A DNA stretch of 64,000 nucleotides from Sporothrix humicola (Eukaryota; Ascomycota; Sordariomycetes; Ophiostomatales; Ophiostomataceae): positions 1-64,000 of the forward strand of contig WNYE01000015.1 of the NCBI GenBank assembly GCA_021396245.1, in the 5' to 3' direction. Below are positions 39,603 to 50,666 of the stretch, one piece after another (position 1 is the stretch's first letter; every line of letters begins with the position of its first letter). The notes under the pieces are model-generated. The model worked only from the letters and a program-made list of their open reading frames with translations, was not told the DNA's origin and ran no database searches. The translations under genes and the position numbers were made by a program.

Positions 39603-42600
39603 AGGCGAAATCTTCCGTTGGCCACCTGCAAAATCACCTGATGCAATGCAACATACATCCGCAACGGAAACGGCATTGGGTGCATTTCCTACGGTAATGG
39701 AAATAAGAATAAGAGTAAAATAAGCCGTAACCGTGATGGCGACGGTGACAGTGACAGTTGCAACGGCAGCCAAAGCCGGGCAAAAGAAGAAAACTGCCGG
39801 GAATGGTAAAGAAAAGGATAAGGACGGATGGCAGTCTGACCACAGAAGGCGGGTGGCAGGAAGTAGGAAGGTAGAAAGCGACGAAAGACAGGAAAAGACG
39901 ACGTGAAAATGACAAAGAAAAGAGGAGACAGACGGTCTCGTGAGAAGTCAGAATGGCGAGAGGTGGGAGGCTGAAGCTGGAGCGATGCAAACGGAAAAAA
40001 GCTAAACGGACCCGAGCCCGAGAGTCTGGACAAGCTTTGCTTTCCTTTTCTTTTTTTCCTTTTCCTCGTCTCTGGTACTTTTCGGCGCCTACGGAAGTGG
40101 CCCTGCCAGACCAATCGAGACCGAGGCCGCCGTTTTTCGTTTTTTACCTACACAGTCCAGCCACGAGGCCACGAACGACAGGTACGAACGACAGAAAAGC
40201 CACAGCGGGACCACGAACCACATCCTTCCAGGCCACGAGGAAGGCGTGGCGAGTAACGTTTTCTCAAGACCCATAGTCAGCTCGTGGTGATTCCTGGAGG
40301 ATGTCGACGATGATCTTGTGATCACACATTTTGTCAATACGCAGTAAATGTAATTATTCTCAACGACTCCCCTCTGACGAAACAAACCTTATTCCATCAC
40401 CTTTGTCGTATTTTCTTTCCCCATTTCTCCAATCACAGCGGTCCAATTGCTTGAAGAACCTTTCACAGTCTTTTGTAGTCTTTTTGGTGCAGCTACCAAA
40501 CTGGGCTAGACGCAACATCCGTTTTGGGAGTGCTGGCCGTGCTCACAGATTTGTCCTTGGGCAAGAGCCTGCCCCTATTCTCGATGATTACAGGCTGGAT
40601 TGACACAGGGAAGGAGCGCATCCTGGACTCAAACGCTCATAACAACATCCTCATAAGAGCTAATGAAGAGCTTCTCCTCACAATCTGTCAGAATCGTAGC
40701 CGAGGGCGAAATGTCAGAAAAGTGAGGGGAAGACAGCTCGGGGTCTGAAATCTGGAGCCTGAGTCTGGAGTTGGTGTCATCCTTTTGTCTGTTGTTGCTT
40801 GGTGACATCGTATGTCCTCGATCGATAGCTTCTCCTCTTTCTCCTCTTCTTCGGTCGTCTCCTCTTCCTGCACAAATCCTCGTATGCATCGTTCTTCGTC
40901 CTGTCCTCGTGGGTTGTGTATTGCCTGCGCCCCTCTTATTCGTCTCCTCTCTGTTCTCTTTTCCCATTCTTCTCAAAAATAAGTGGCCTGGCCTTGTCGG
41001 CCCTTTTCCTCGCCTTCTGGGTCCCTGTGGGTATTGTTATCGTCCTTTTGGTCCTTCTCGACCTTCTGGCGTGCGTCCGGCGTGCATCTGGCGCCCGCCT
41101 TCAAGGCTACGTTCCCCGCCCGGCTCGCTGCTTGGCATGGCCTTCCCGAAGGTAGTGTACAGCTGCCGGTGTATCCTCACCGAGAACCCGAAAATGACTA
41201 AGCATTCGGTGGCTCGGTTTGCAGGACCGATTTTTAACAAGATTCGGCCACATAGACCGAGTGACCGAGCAAGTTCACGCTAAATTTGGAGAAAGGGCCC
41301 CACAACAAACTCCACGAGGCTGAGAGAGCTCCACCTCGTGCCTTCTTTTTCGAGCTTTTCGTCATTTTCATCATTTTCATCATTTTCTTTCATTTTCTTT
41401 GAGGTCAGGTCCCCTCTTCAAAAGGCCATTCCACATTCATGGACAAATCGCCTCCGTGCCTCGGTGCAGATTCGTGCAAGACCGAGGCCAGGATGTGGGA
41501 GAAGCTCCAGAGGAAACGTGCAGTTTTCGACAATCTCTGCTGGTCATCCCCAACATATGGAGAACGGACAGCTCGGTGTTCTCTCTGGATCTACATTGGG
41601 GCAGAGATGGAGCAAGATGGGGGCCCCTCCCGTGTAAAGAATGACGAGACGTGAGTTGTGGAGAAAAGCAAGCAGCTGCAATACTGAAAACAGCACGCAT
41701 CAAGAGCTGCTGGCCGAACACGGGGTCAAACCAGTGGAGGGCAGGTACAATAGAGACAAACAAGGAAGGAACGAGAGAGGCAAATTGCTGTAATACGTCG
41801 CCTCGTTTCTGCCGGCCTTGGCTCTTGCCTCGCGCCTCTCTCGCCTCGCCCTCGCTCTTGCCGTTTTTTTTTCTCAGTACTGTCAGGTGGTTCCTGCCGT
41901 TTTTTGTGTGTAGATTGAGCGGTCCATATGGTCATTTGTGGCACTGTCTGGCCTGACTGGATTTTATGGACATTCTGAGTCAATTACAATGAGTAAACAC
42001 CCTTTTTTGTGCTTTGGTGCTTTGTTTGCTAGCTCTTGTTAGTCGCACGTCAGGGCGATTATCTGCCTTTTTCGTCTGTTTCTTAGCTGTTCTCGTCCAT
42101 GTCTCGCCCTACTTCGCCTTTTCGCCCGTTTCCGCCCGCCCAAATGGGCCCAAGACGGCCGTCATTTCTCCGGCCACTTAGTGACTTGCACCAAAGCTGT
42201 ACCCCCATTCACGGCCCGTTTGCTGTCTAAATTACAAAATTACACCAAAAAAAACACAAAATTACACACAAACTACACCAAACTACACACCAGTCATACA
42301 CAATATTTATCTTGCTCTCCCACGCGCCGGGCAGAGATCCGCCGGGATATGCGTGTGAACCTTTTTATCGAGCACTTTTCCTGCCTTTTCTTGCCTTTTC
42401 CGTGCGGGTTGTTCCCGATTTTTCCATAGTTCGGGACTTTTTGTCACTTCACACGCGGATTTCCAGATTGATTATCTTTGGAACGGACCCCAACCCTTTT
42501 ACATATCTTGAAACGATCCCCTTTCCTTTTCCTTCCCGTTAACTACCACTGTTACTGTTTGGTTTTTTCCTATTTCCTCTTTCGTCCTGTCTCAACGACA

Positions 42601-42831
42601 TATCTCAGCGATACCCAGCAATACCCAATACGGTGCATTACACCAATACACCAATACGACATAAATATCAACATCACTTCAGTCTGAATTCAGAATATCA
42701 CCCATCACCAACACTCAACCACATATTGTCACGACCGATCCCGACTGACCTCGACTGGCATCAACCTGGACTGACGACGTCCACTCTCTTCCTCGTTTCC
42801 TTTTTCTTTTCTCACTCACAACACACACACC
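38110..42831. other. 4.7-kb intergenic region without a recognisable gene
   Basis: This lies between the aquaglyceroporin and the dehydrogenase, both plus strand. It contains A28 at 39565-39592, a 9-bp CATTTTCAT-type repeat near 41362-41387, and AAATTACAC/AACTACACC repeats near 42231-42290. ORFs at 40629-40976 (minus) and 40771-41283 (plus) lack motifs and are not called. The last ~400 bp are a C/T-rich leader ending CACACACACCATGG. Confidence 0.4.
39565..39592. repeat. Homopolymer A28
   Basis: An uninterrupted run of 28 A in an otherwise mixed intergenic region, followed by A-rich GAAGAAAAAAAGG. It could be a retroposed tail or a slippage-prone tract; no source transcript is recognised beside it. 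Confidence 0.9.
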
Positions 42832-44883
42832 ATGGCCTGGCGCCTACCTCACGTCCGGCGGCCATTGCTCGCCTCAGCGGCTGCCGTCGGTGCCGTTGTC
42901 ACGGGCGGAACTCTTGTCTACGCCACCAGCAACCGCAGCACACCACGCATCGCCATGCCGATTGTCCCCGTCCAGCGTGACAGCAAGGGCGCTCTCCAGC
43001 CACCCGCCTTCCGCTCCGCCAAGTCGAGAGCCGAGCAGATCAACGACCTGAGATCTTCCTCCAACAACTCATTACCAGCTACGCAGGGCGCGGAATACGA
43101 CCTCCTGATCATCGGCGGCGGCGCTACCGGCACGGGTATTGCACTCGACGCGGCAACACGCGGCCTCAAGGTGGCGCTCGTGGAGCGTGACGACTTCTCG
43201 GCGGGCACAAGCTCCAAGAGCACAAAACTGGTGCACGGCGGCGTGCGGTACCTGGAAAAGGCCGTGTGGAACCTGGATTACGGGCAGCTGCAGCTGGTGA
43301 TTGAGGCGCTGGGCGAGCGCAAGACGTTCCTCGAGATTGCGCCGCACCTGTCGAGCCAGCTGCCGATTATGCTCCCGCTGCAGCACTGGTGGCAGGTCCC
43401 GTACTTCTGGGCGGGCACCAAGGCGTACGACCTGCTGAGCGGCTCGCAGGGCCTGGACAGCTCGTACTGGCTCAACAAGAGCAAGGCCGTCCAAAAGTTC
43501 CCCATGTTGAATGCGGACAAGATGGTGGGCGGTCTGGTGTACTACGACGGCCAGCAAAACGACTCGCGGACAAACGTGTCGCTGGCGCTGACGGCGATGC
43601 TCTACGGCGCGACGGTTGTCAACCACGTCGAGGTGACGAGCCTCGAAAAGGACGCCGCCGGCAAGATTATCGGCGCCCGCGTGCGGGACACGCTTGACAA
43701 CAACGACAGCGACGACTCCTCGTTTACGATCCGCGCCAAGGGTGTTATTAATGCCACCGGCCCCTTTACGGACGGCATCGAGCGCATGGACAACCCCGCC
43801 AAGCCGTCCATGATCTCGCCCTCGTCGGGCGCCCACATCGTCCTGCCCGGCAACATCACGCCCAACGGCATGGGCCTGCTGGACGCCGCCACGTCCGACG
43901 GCCGCGTCGTCTTTGTGCTGCCCTGGGAGGGCCACACCCTGGCCGGCACCACCGACAACCCGTGCGAGATTGAGCGCTCGCCGACGGCCACGTCCGACGA
44001 CGTTGACTTTATCCTGAAGGAAGTGCGCAAGCTGGTCTCGCCCGACGCGCCGCTCTCGCACAAGGACATCCTGGCCACCTGGTCCGGCATCCGCCCGCTC
44101 GTCAAGAACCCCAACTCCAAGAACACCGAGTCGCTCGTCCGCAGCCACCTGGTGACCGTCTCGCCCTCGGGCCTGTTAACTTGTGCCGGCGGCAAGTGGA
44201 CCACCTACCGCCAAATGGCCCAGGACGCCGTGGATGACGCCATCCGTGCTTTCGCCCTCAAGCCCCAGCAGGGCGTCGCCCTCGAGGCCGTCGGCGCGTC
44301 TCTGTCGTCGTTCACGCCCGCCGCCACCACCGGCGCCTGCGTCACCAAGTCCATTCCGCTGATCGGCGCCCACGGCTACTCCCCCGCCCTCCCCACACAG
44401 CTCGCCGAGGTCTATCCCAGCGTCGACCCCGAAATCGTCCAGCACCTCGCCGCCAACTACGGCGACCGCGCGTGGACAGTGCTCGCCTCGTCGCCCAACA
44501 CCAGCCGCCTGGTTTCTTCGTCTCCCATCACCGAGGCCGAGATCCGCTACGGCGTCCGCAACGAGTCCGCCTGCACCGCCGTCGACGTCCTCGCCCGCCG
44601 CACCCGCCTCGCATTCGTCGACGTCAACGCCGCCCGTGAAGCCCTGCCCCGTGTCATTTCGATTCTCGGCGACGAGCTCAAGTGGTCCGACGCCGTCCGC
44701 GAGCACGAGTTCCAGACGTCTGTGGAGTACCTCAAGAGCATGGGTCTCGAGCAGGTCCGCGCGGCGCAGGAGACGACCGTGCCTGCCACAGAGCAGCAGA
44801 CCGTGCGCAAGCCCGCACCCGCTGCTGCCCCCGTCGACTGGGACGTCCAGAAGACGGGCAGCAACATTGCCGGTACATTATAG
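42832..44883 (+). CDS. GUT2: Mitochondrial FAD-dependent glycerol-3-phosphate dehydrogenase
   Basis: A 683-residue single-exon protein from the ATG in CACCATGG context. The N terminus is Arg-rich with a single hydrophobic segment (about residues 12-31), suiting inner-membrane targeting. The FAD fold is DLLIIGGGATGTGIALDAATRG, followed by the two glycerol-3-phosphate dehydrogenase signatures around LVHGGVRYL and GGKWTTYRQMA. The C-terminal domain matches DAO_C. It oxidises glycerol-3-phosphate to dihydroxyacetone phosphate and passes electrons to ubiquinone. With the kinase and channel to its left it completes glycerol breakdown. A tandem-zinc-cluster regulator lies 833 bp downstream. Confidence 0.97.
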   Translation: MAWRLPHVRRPLLASAAAVGAVVTGGTLVYATSNRSTPRIAMPIVPVQRDSKGALQPPAFRSAKSRAEQINDLRSSSNNSLPATQGAEYDLLIIGGGATGTGIALDAATRGLKVALVERDDFSAGTSSKSTKLVHGGVRYLEKAVWNLDYGQLQLVIEALGERKTFLEIAPHLSSQLPIMLPLQHWWQVPYFWAGTKAYDLLSGSQGLDSSYWLNKSKAVQKFPMLNADKMVGGLVYYDGQQNDSRTNVSLALTAMLYGATVVNHVEVTSLEKDAAGKIIGARVRDTLDNNDSDDSSFTIRAKGVINATGPFTDGIERMDNPAKPSMISPSSGAHIVLPGNITPNGMGLLDAATSDGRVVFVLPWEGHTLAGTTDNPCEIERSPTATSDDVDFILKEVRKLVSPDAPLSHKDILATWSGIRPLVKNPNSKNTESLVRSHLVTVSPSGLLTCAGGKWTTYRQMAQDAVDDAIRAFALKPQQGVALEAVGASLSSFTPAATTGACVTKSIPLIGAHGYSPALPTQLAEVYPSVDPEIVQHLAANYGDRAWTVLASSPNTSRLVSSSPITEAEIRYGVRNESACTAVDVLARRTRLAFVDVNAAREALPRVISILGDELKWSDAVREHEFQTSVEYLKSMGLEQVRAAQETTVPATEQQTVRKPAPAAAPVDWDVQKTGSNIAGTL

Positions 44884-45716
44884 TATGGCAATAGAATAAA
44901 ACTGGGGTTGATCTAGTCGTGCTTTTTTTCTTTTTATTTCTTGTCGTCTTCTTGCATCCTGGTTACATAGCATTTTGCATCTGCCGTTTCCTGCCTGTAC
45001 TTTAAAGTATCCTTCAACTGTTTATATTGTTGACACTTTTTTTCGTTTCTTCTTCCCTTTTTACGCTAGACGACGACCGGCAAATGACGGCCAATAGATG
45101 ACTGAATATACTGCACATACCAAGTTCACATTGGATCACATAAAATTACTTTGATGACGTAAAATGAAAATTACCCGATACGGTGTAAGTGACGGAGAAT
45201 AAACTGATTGGTCAAGAAGGAAAGAAGACTGCCGTCTCTTTTCTCCCTTCCTTACTGGACGACAGTCCGTTTACAAGGCAGAATGATGTCAGGTGACAGT
45301 AACCGGCGTGATTGGCTTTATGCCTCTGAGGAGACTTGCCTTTCTGCCATCATTGAAACTCGTGGTTGTCTACGCCCGTTAATTTCAAACGGAAAAATTC
45401 TTCGAAATCTTTGTTTACTTTTTCGTCTTATTTAAATTCAAATTAAATCCCTCTCATTCACAAATTCACCAGCTATTGGAACAATGACGTGCTCTCCTCT
45501 CCGGTCATGTGCCGGTGTTTTATTGGACGTGACTGCCGATTTGGGACGCTGGGTCGGCTGGGTCGTGCCTTCTCAGTTTAGCGCCCCCGTTCAGCCCCGG
45601 ACTTCCCCTGATTTTGTGATTTTGGGGTTGAAAAAAACCAGCGACGAACCGAACCCCACAGCGAGGGCCCGACAGAACCTCACTTCAACAACTTCAACAT
45701 CGTCACGCACAACAAG
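44884..45716. promoter_or_regulatory. GUT2 3' region and regulator promoter
   Basis: An 833-bp gap. The first half is T-rich 3' UTR-like. The second half contains ATTTAAATTCAAATTAAAT at about 45430-45448, a possible core promoter for the transcription factor at 45717. No gene was seen. Confidence 0.4.
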
Positions 45717-48266
45717 ATGGGCTGCCAGGTGTGCCGTGCGCGCAAGGTGCGATGCGACGGACGGACAGACGGGGGGTGTGCCAATTGTGAGAGGCTGGAT
45801 CTGGCGTGCGATCTGCTCCCAGGAAGAGAAGGCCGCCCAACCGCATCCCCCCGAAAACGAACCTACCGCTCCTGTGGGAGCTGCCGCTCGGCCAAGACAA
45901 AGTGCAACGGCGACCAGCCGGTGTGTGTGCGGTGCCGGTCGCGGTCGCTGCAGTGTGTTTACGGGGCGACGACCGGGCCCTTGTGGACGAGACAATTGCG
46001 GCAGGCAAATCAACAAACATCAACATCAACGACGTCACCATCTGCGTCAAGAGGCCCGCCATCGCCGGCAGGAAGTGAGCGACGGCCTCCACCACACCAC
46101 CCCTCACCCTACATGATCAATGGCCCGCCATCTCTGCCGCCATCTCTACCCAGCCCAACAGTCAGTTTCGGGATGGAGACGGAGGGCGGACAGGAGGGGC
46201 AGGCTGCACCTGGAACTGTTGGGACGGTCGGGTCTGTCGACAGTATGGCCGACGATACCCACACAGACAACTCCCTCAACTGGCTCTACTCTTCACAACT
46301 CCCTACATCTCCCCATCTCCTCCGAAAAGTGGTCGACCACTATTTCAGCAACGTGCACCCCCTGCGGTGCTTTGCCTTTGTGCACAAGCCGACGTTTATG
46401 CGGCAGTTGTCGGCCGAAAGTGAAGGCGGAGGCGACGAAATACGGCTGCCCGCCGCCGACAGCGATGACATGGCTCTGTTGTTGGTCGTCTGTGCACACG
46501 GCGCGAAATTCTGTGCCCTCGAGAGCTGCGAGAGTGGCGGCGGCGGCGAACGGCACCCGAAACGAGTGCAAACAGCCGGGCATGCGTGGGCGACGGCAGC
46601 CGAGACGGTGCTGATGACGCACTATGGGCGCATTACGGTCACCAGTCTGATGACGGCGGTCCTACTCTACGACTACCGGTATCGACTCGGCGACTTTGCG
46701 CACGCGCTGGTGATGAGCGGCCTGACGACGCGGATGGCGCATGCTTTGCAGCTCAACCGGGAGCAGCCCCAGGCCGGACTGTCGGCGGTCGAAAAGGAAG
46801 CACGGCGGCGGCTGATGTGGGCATGCTATGTGATCGACACGTGGACGGGCAGCGGCATGGACCAGCTGACCTTGCTCAGAGAGGACGACCTCCATATCCA
46901 GCTGCCGTGCAACGAGCGGGACTTTTTGTTCCAGCGAGAAGTCACGACCCTACACCTGCAGGATCCGCCCTCGCTAGCCGTCGACCCCGGCATGATGGCC
47001 TCGTACATCAGGCTCGTGAGCATCTGGAAGAGGGTCGCGCGGTATGTCAAGCACTTGGACACGGCTGCCCTGCCGTGGACGCCTGGGTCCGAGTTTGCGG
47101 TCCTGGACGAGCTTTTGAAAAACTGGCGAGACAACCTAGCGCCGTACCTCGACTTTTCCCCAGACAGCATTTACACGCGCCTCGAATCGTCACAACTCGG
47201 CGCCCTGGCACTCCTACACTGCACATACTACAATGCCATGCTGGATCTCTACCGGGTGGGCATGCCCGAGCTGTTCAGTCTGCGGCACGCCTTCCGCTTC
47301 CCGCCCGACCAGGCCGCTTTCAAGACCCACCTCCAGCTCGTGTCCTACCAAAATGCCTGCCGCATGGCCGGTGTCCTGGCCCAGACTGCTGCCCACGGCG
47401 CCCGCCACCTCGCCGACTCCATGACGCCCATGTTTGCGTACAATAGCAGCCGGGTGATGCTGTACTATCTGGTCAGGCTGCACGATCCCAGCCGGGCCGA
47501 CACGCAAGCGACTGTGTCAGAAACGATACGACACGTCCAGAGCAACAACCGCGTCCTCCAGCTGGCCTCCGCCATGATGCCCCTGTCCGAGCCTCTGCTT
47601 ACAACTGCCCGGCATTGGCTGCAGAAACTTCAGTCGGGGCTGGACCGGCAGGGACGGGGAGTCGACACGGATCCCTCAGGCGACTCTGTCATCCCCGGCA
47701 TGGCCGACGATCCGGCGTCGGCGTCGGCTCGCGTGCGCCAGCCGACGTCCAATAATCCTACATGTGATACAGGGGAAGTGGCCGACGACGACAGCGCCGA
47801 CTCCTCGGTGGATACGCCCGACAATGTGCTGCACCCGCTGTCGCTCTTTAGGCTGGCCCGCAAGACCTTGAATGACAAGGCGTTCAAGGAGCCTTCATCG
47901 CGGGCGTCGTCGTACGCCGGCGGAGGGCTACCTCCACTTAGAGACGTGGTGGCCATGTCGCCGCTCCCTGAGAGAGAAAGAGAACGACCGGTGGGAACGT
48001 CGGCAGACCAGTTCGACGTCCCTCTCCCTGTTATCTACTCCGTGGCCAATCCCAACGTCGCCGTCCCTGTGGCGCCGACACCAACACTCTGGGAGAACGC
48101 CTTTGACGACCTCGCCACCGGCCTGCACGTCCTCCAGGACTATCCCCACTGGGACATTCACGGCTTTGATAGTATTGGCGGCAACAATATTATTAGTAAC
48201 ACTAATAATAGCGTCGGCGCCTTTGACGGCCAGCTCTCCACGTGGCCCGAGTACCGAAAAGCGTGA
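45717..48266 (+). CDS. Transcription factor with two tandem Zn2Cys6 clusters
   Basis: An 849-residue single-exon protein. It begins almost directly with one complete binuclear cluster (C3, C6, C13, C21, C24, C31; spacing C2C6C7C2C6C). After a basic linker (SPRKRTYRS) comes a second complete one (C53, C56, C63, C70, C73, C80). Most fungal factors have one. Low-complexity sequence follows, then the fungal transcription factor middle region from about residue 190 (VVDHYFSNVHPL ... ARRRLMWACYVIDTWTG). The C-terminal third is acidic and disordered, ending in an Asn-rich stretch that may activate transcription. It is the only regulator next to the glycerol genes, so control of them is a testable guess. 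There is no upstream in-frame ATG extension. Confidence 0.9.
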   Translation: MGCQVCRARKVRCDGRTDGGCANCERLDLACDLLPGREGRPTASPRKRTYRSCGSCRSAKTKCNGDQPVCVRCRSRSLQCVYGATTGPLWTRQLRQANQQTSTSTTSPSASRGPPSPAGSERRPPPHHPSPYMINGPPSLPPSLPSPTVSFGMETEGGQEGQAAPGTVGTVGSVDSMADDTHTDNSLNWLYSSQLPTSPHLLRKVVDHYFSNVHPLRCFAFVHKPTFMRQLSAESEGGGDEIRLPAADSDDMALLLVVCAHGAKFCALESCESGGGGERHPKRVQTAGHAWATAAETVLMTHYGRITVTSLMTAVLLYDYRYRLGDFAHALVMSGLTTRMAHALQLNREQPQAGLSAVEKEARRRLMWACYVIDTWTGSGMDQLTLLREDDLHIQLPCNERDFLFQREVTTLHLQDPPSLAVDPGMMASYIRLVSIWKRVARYVKHLDTAALPWTPGSEFAVLDELLKNWRDNLAPYLDFSPDSIYTRLESSQLGALALLHCTYYNAMLDLYRVGMPELFSLRHAFRFPPDQAAFKTHLQLVSYQNACRMAGVLAQTAAHGARHLADSMTPMFAYNSSRVMLYYLVRLHDPSRADTQATVSETIRHVQSNNRVLQLASAMMPLSEPLLTTARHWLQKLQSGLDRQGRGVDTDPSGDSVIPGMADDPASASARVRQPTSNNPTCDTGEVADDDSADSSVDTPDNVLHPLSLFRLARKTLNDKAFKEPSSRASSYAGGGLPPLRDVVAMSPLPERERERPVGTSADQFDVPLPVIYSVANPNVAVPVAPTPTLWENAFDDLATGLHVLQDYPHWDIHGFDSIGGNNIISNTNNSVGAFDGQLSTWPEYRKA

Positions 48267-48983
48267 TCAGGTGAGGGGGTGAAGGAAGGTGACGAAAAGG
48301 TGAGCGAAAACGGACAGGATAAGAAAAGGGGAGACACGACGACACGATGATACCATGCAATAATACCAGCAATTCCAGGAATACCAGACAATGAGACAAA
48401 TCAATCCACAAGACGTGCTAGTATACCCTGACCGCTGTAAACCCTGTAAATTCAGTGCTTTCCTGTATTTTAGCGGCCTCCGCTTGTCAGTGTCACGGTC
48501 GCAGTAGGATTACAGGGTATATTAACAGCTGCATCTGCACGCAAATGCACGAGATTGAAAGACAAGTGCGACAAGGCCATCTCGACTGCCCTATTTGGCT
48601 CCATTTTGAGGAATCGCATCGTGTTTAACGGTCACTTTGTGTTGGCTGACCGTTGAAAGTTGACCCCGTGTTACGTTGTAATTCTGCTTGCCGTCGCGTC
48701 GCATAAGCCGACCGAGAATAAGCCGTGACTCCCCGCTCAAGTGCAGACAGAAATGCAAGAAGGGCGTCGGCGACTCGGCGGCGACGCATGCACACCGACA
48801 GATACACCGTGCTTCCTCGGCTCTTGAAATGGAGTCTGAAAGTCGGGTGGTGAATCATCGTTGGTGTTATTGGCTACATCGATATGCAATTAGGGGTTTG
48901 ATGTGTTTGTTGGCATTGTTGAATTTGCCCCTTTTTGGCGTACTTTGATTTTCTAAATTCAAATTTTTGAATTCTGTTTGCTG
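48267..48983. other. Intergenic region at the edge of the degraded zone
   Basis: A 717-bp gap with no gene. It marks the transition from intact GC-rich genes to the pseudogene-rich segment. Composition becomes more A/T-rich after about 48860. Confidence 0.4.
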
Positions 48984-49635
48984 CTATTCGCCTTTCACCG
49001 TCCCACCCATCTTCCACGCCGTCGCAAGTCGTCCCAAGATACTCTCCCGATCAGTCAGAAGCTCCCGTGGCCGGTCGCCCTCGACAATTTCACCTCGATC
49101 AAGAACGATGACACGGTCAAAGTCGGGCCAGATATCCGCCCAAGGCTGCCCCCAGGCTGCTGCCACAGCCGTAAGCCGTAGAGATGAGCGCCATGGTCTA
49201 GGATAAAGAGGCGCCGGCACCAAGTCCACAGACTGCGCGGACTGAAATGAATTGCACAACGGTGGGTGCAAGGGCACACCATAGCGCACCGGCGGTAAAC
49301 ACGGACAGCGACGGGACCAACGGTGCACGTCGGCCAAATGTGTCGGACAGGCGTTCAAACACGGGGCTGGCCGTGCAATATGTGAGCAGAAATACCGTAG
49401 AGAACCACGTCGCCGCCTGGGAAGCCGCAAAGTACATCGAGATGACAGGGTGGGATGAGGCCATGAGCGTGGAATCGAAAGAAGCAATAAACCATGTCAT
49501 CCAGATACACACCACAAGAGCGGCAAACCGGGGTCGACTGATTGTGGGCGGTTAAGTAGCACCATTACTGCTTTCGTCGGTGACATCATCAATGCCAGAC
49601 TCTGCCACGAGTGGTGTTGTCTCTGTCGCTACCAT
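48984..49635 (-). pseudogene. MFS transporter pseudogene joined to an ABC-transporter 3' scrap
   Basis: From the ATG at 49635 the minus strand encodes the N terminus of a 14-TM-type (DHA2) multidrug MFS transporter: ETTPLV, then FAALVVCIWMTWF, S-D-T-F-G-R-R-A-P and LISTAYGCGSSLGAALGG. All are in one frame but broken by an in-frame TAA near 49552 and a TAG near 49198. The MFS reading stops abruptly near 49140. From there another frame encodes DFDRVIVLDRGEIVEGDRP and then LLTDRESILGRL, the C-terminal end of an ABCC/ABCB-type nucleotide-binding domain, to a stop at 48984. Two unrelated transporters are therefore fused by deletion or recombination. It is non-functional as written. Confidence 0.75.
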
Positions 49636-50666
49636 GGAGGATGTTGTAGTGTGGTGCTGAGCGTTATTGATGGTGTGCGGGTATGATGGTGGTTTGAGAA
49701 GACATTGAGTTGGCGTTTGTATGTAGTGATGCTCGAAGAAATGCATATTCCGATTTCTTCAGTGAATTTTAATTTCATTGTTCGAATGTTGGTTTCTATA
49801 TCTTTTTATTTCACTCCTTCGAATAATAAATTAATTTATTCTCATGCATCTATTTTAGCAGAAGCTCTCTTCTGGATCAATCATTTCACAGAAATTAAAA
49901 AAGCTAATCATCAAAGTGGATGCACATTACCGCCCAATAATTGCATCAATCAACACATCATCGCCAAGTCATCAGAGGAAGGCCCCGGTTAGATGGGACA
50001 GAGACAGGGCATAGACAGGGCGCCGATAGGGGCCCGATCCATGGCGCCCCGACCCCGGCCCATAGGGGCCGACCCCTGTTCCAATACGCTATTGTGACAT
50101 TATTTCTAAAATGACCGATGTCGCTTGGCCATGCAGCCACGGACAAAGTACACAAAACACAAAACCAAAGTTCCATCTTCCAGACAGCGGCAATAATCAT
50201 ATTAACTGCACACCGGTCAGCGGAGATATTCTTTTCATGGCGCTGCGAACCCGGCGCTGCGAATCCGGCGCGGCGAGAGGAGAGCTTTGGACTCTTGCGT
50301 TTCGTCGTCTGTTACCTGCGTGTCCTTTGGAGGTCCTTGCTTGTCAAATGAAATATCACACTATTCATGGAATTCCCACTTATTTACTGGTGATATTTTA
50401 AGGCGAAGCGAGATCATGGTGATCCAGTCAGTATGTACGTCCAATCTACTTCTCGAGCTTTCTTTCCTGACATGAGGACGTAGGGCCCGAAAAGCCATTG
50501 CCTCGTAGCAGGCCAAGTTCTAAAGAACATGTAAAAACAGACCACTCAACCAGTCCTCCATACGGCTATGGCAGACCACTCAGAGTGCGCAGCCCCTGAA
50601 GGTACTTGAAGAGTATCTAAAAATTGTTGACACAATAGGTCAAATGTATCAAACGCTGTGCTAAAA
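49636..50666. other. Degenerate intergenic DNA with small repeats
   Basis: A 1.0-kb stretch with no gene. An A/T-rich part (49740-49930) gives way to a GC-rich patch (49980-50080) with repeats of AGACAGGGC and ATAGGGGCC, and a CGGCGCTGCGAAYC duplication at about 50238-50268. Confidence 0.4.

Noticed and set aside
40629..40976. Minus-strand ORF of 115 residues
   Set aside because: The C-terminal half looks mildly protein-like, but there is no motif, no splice context and no neighbour support.
40771..41283. Plus-strand ORF of 170 residues
   Set aside because: It is a Ser/Pro/Leu-rich frame in a pyrimidine-rich tract with no homology pattern.
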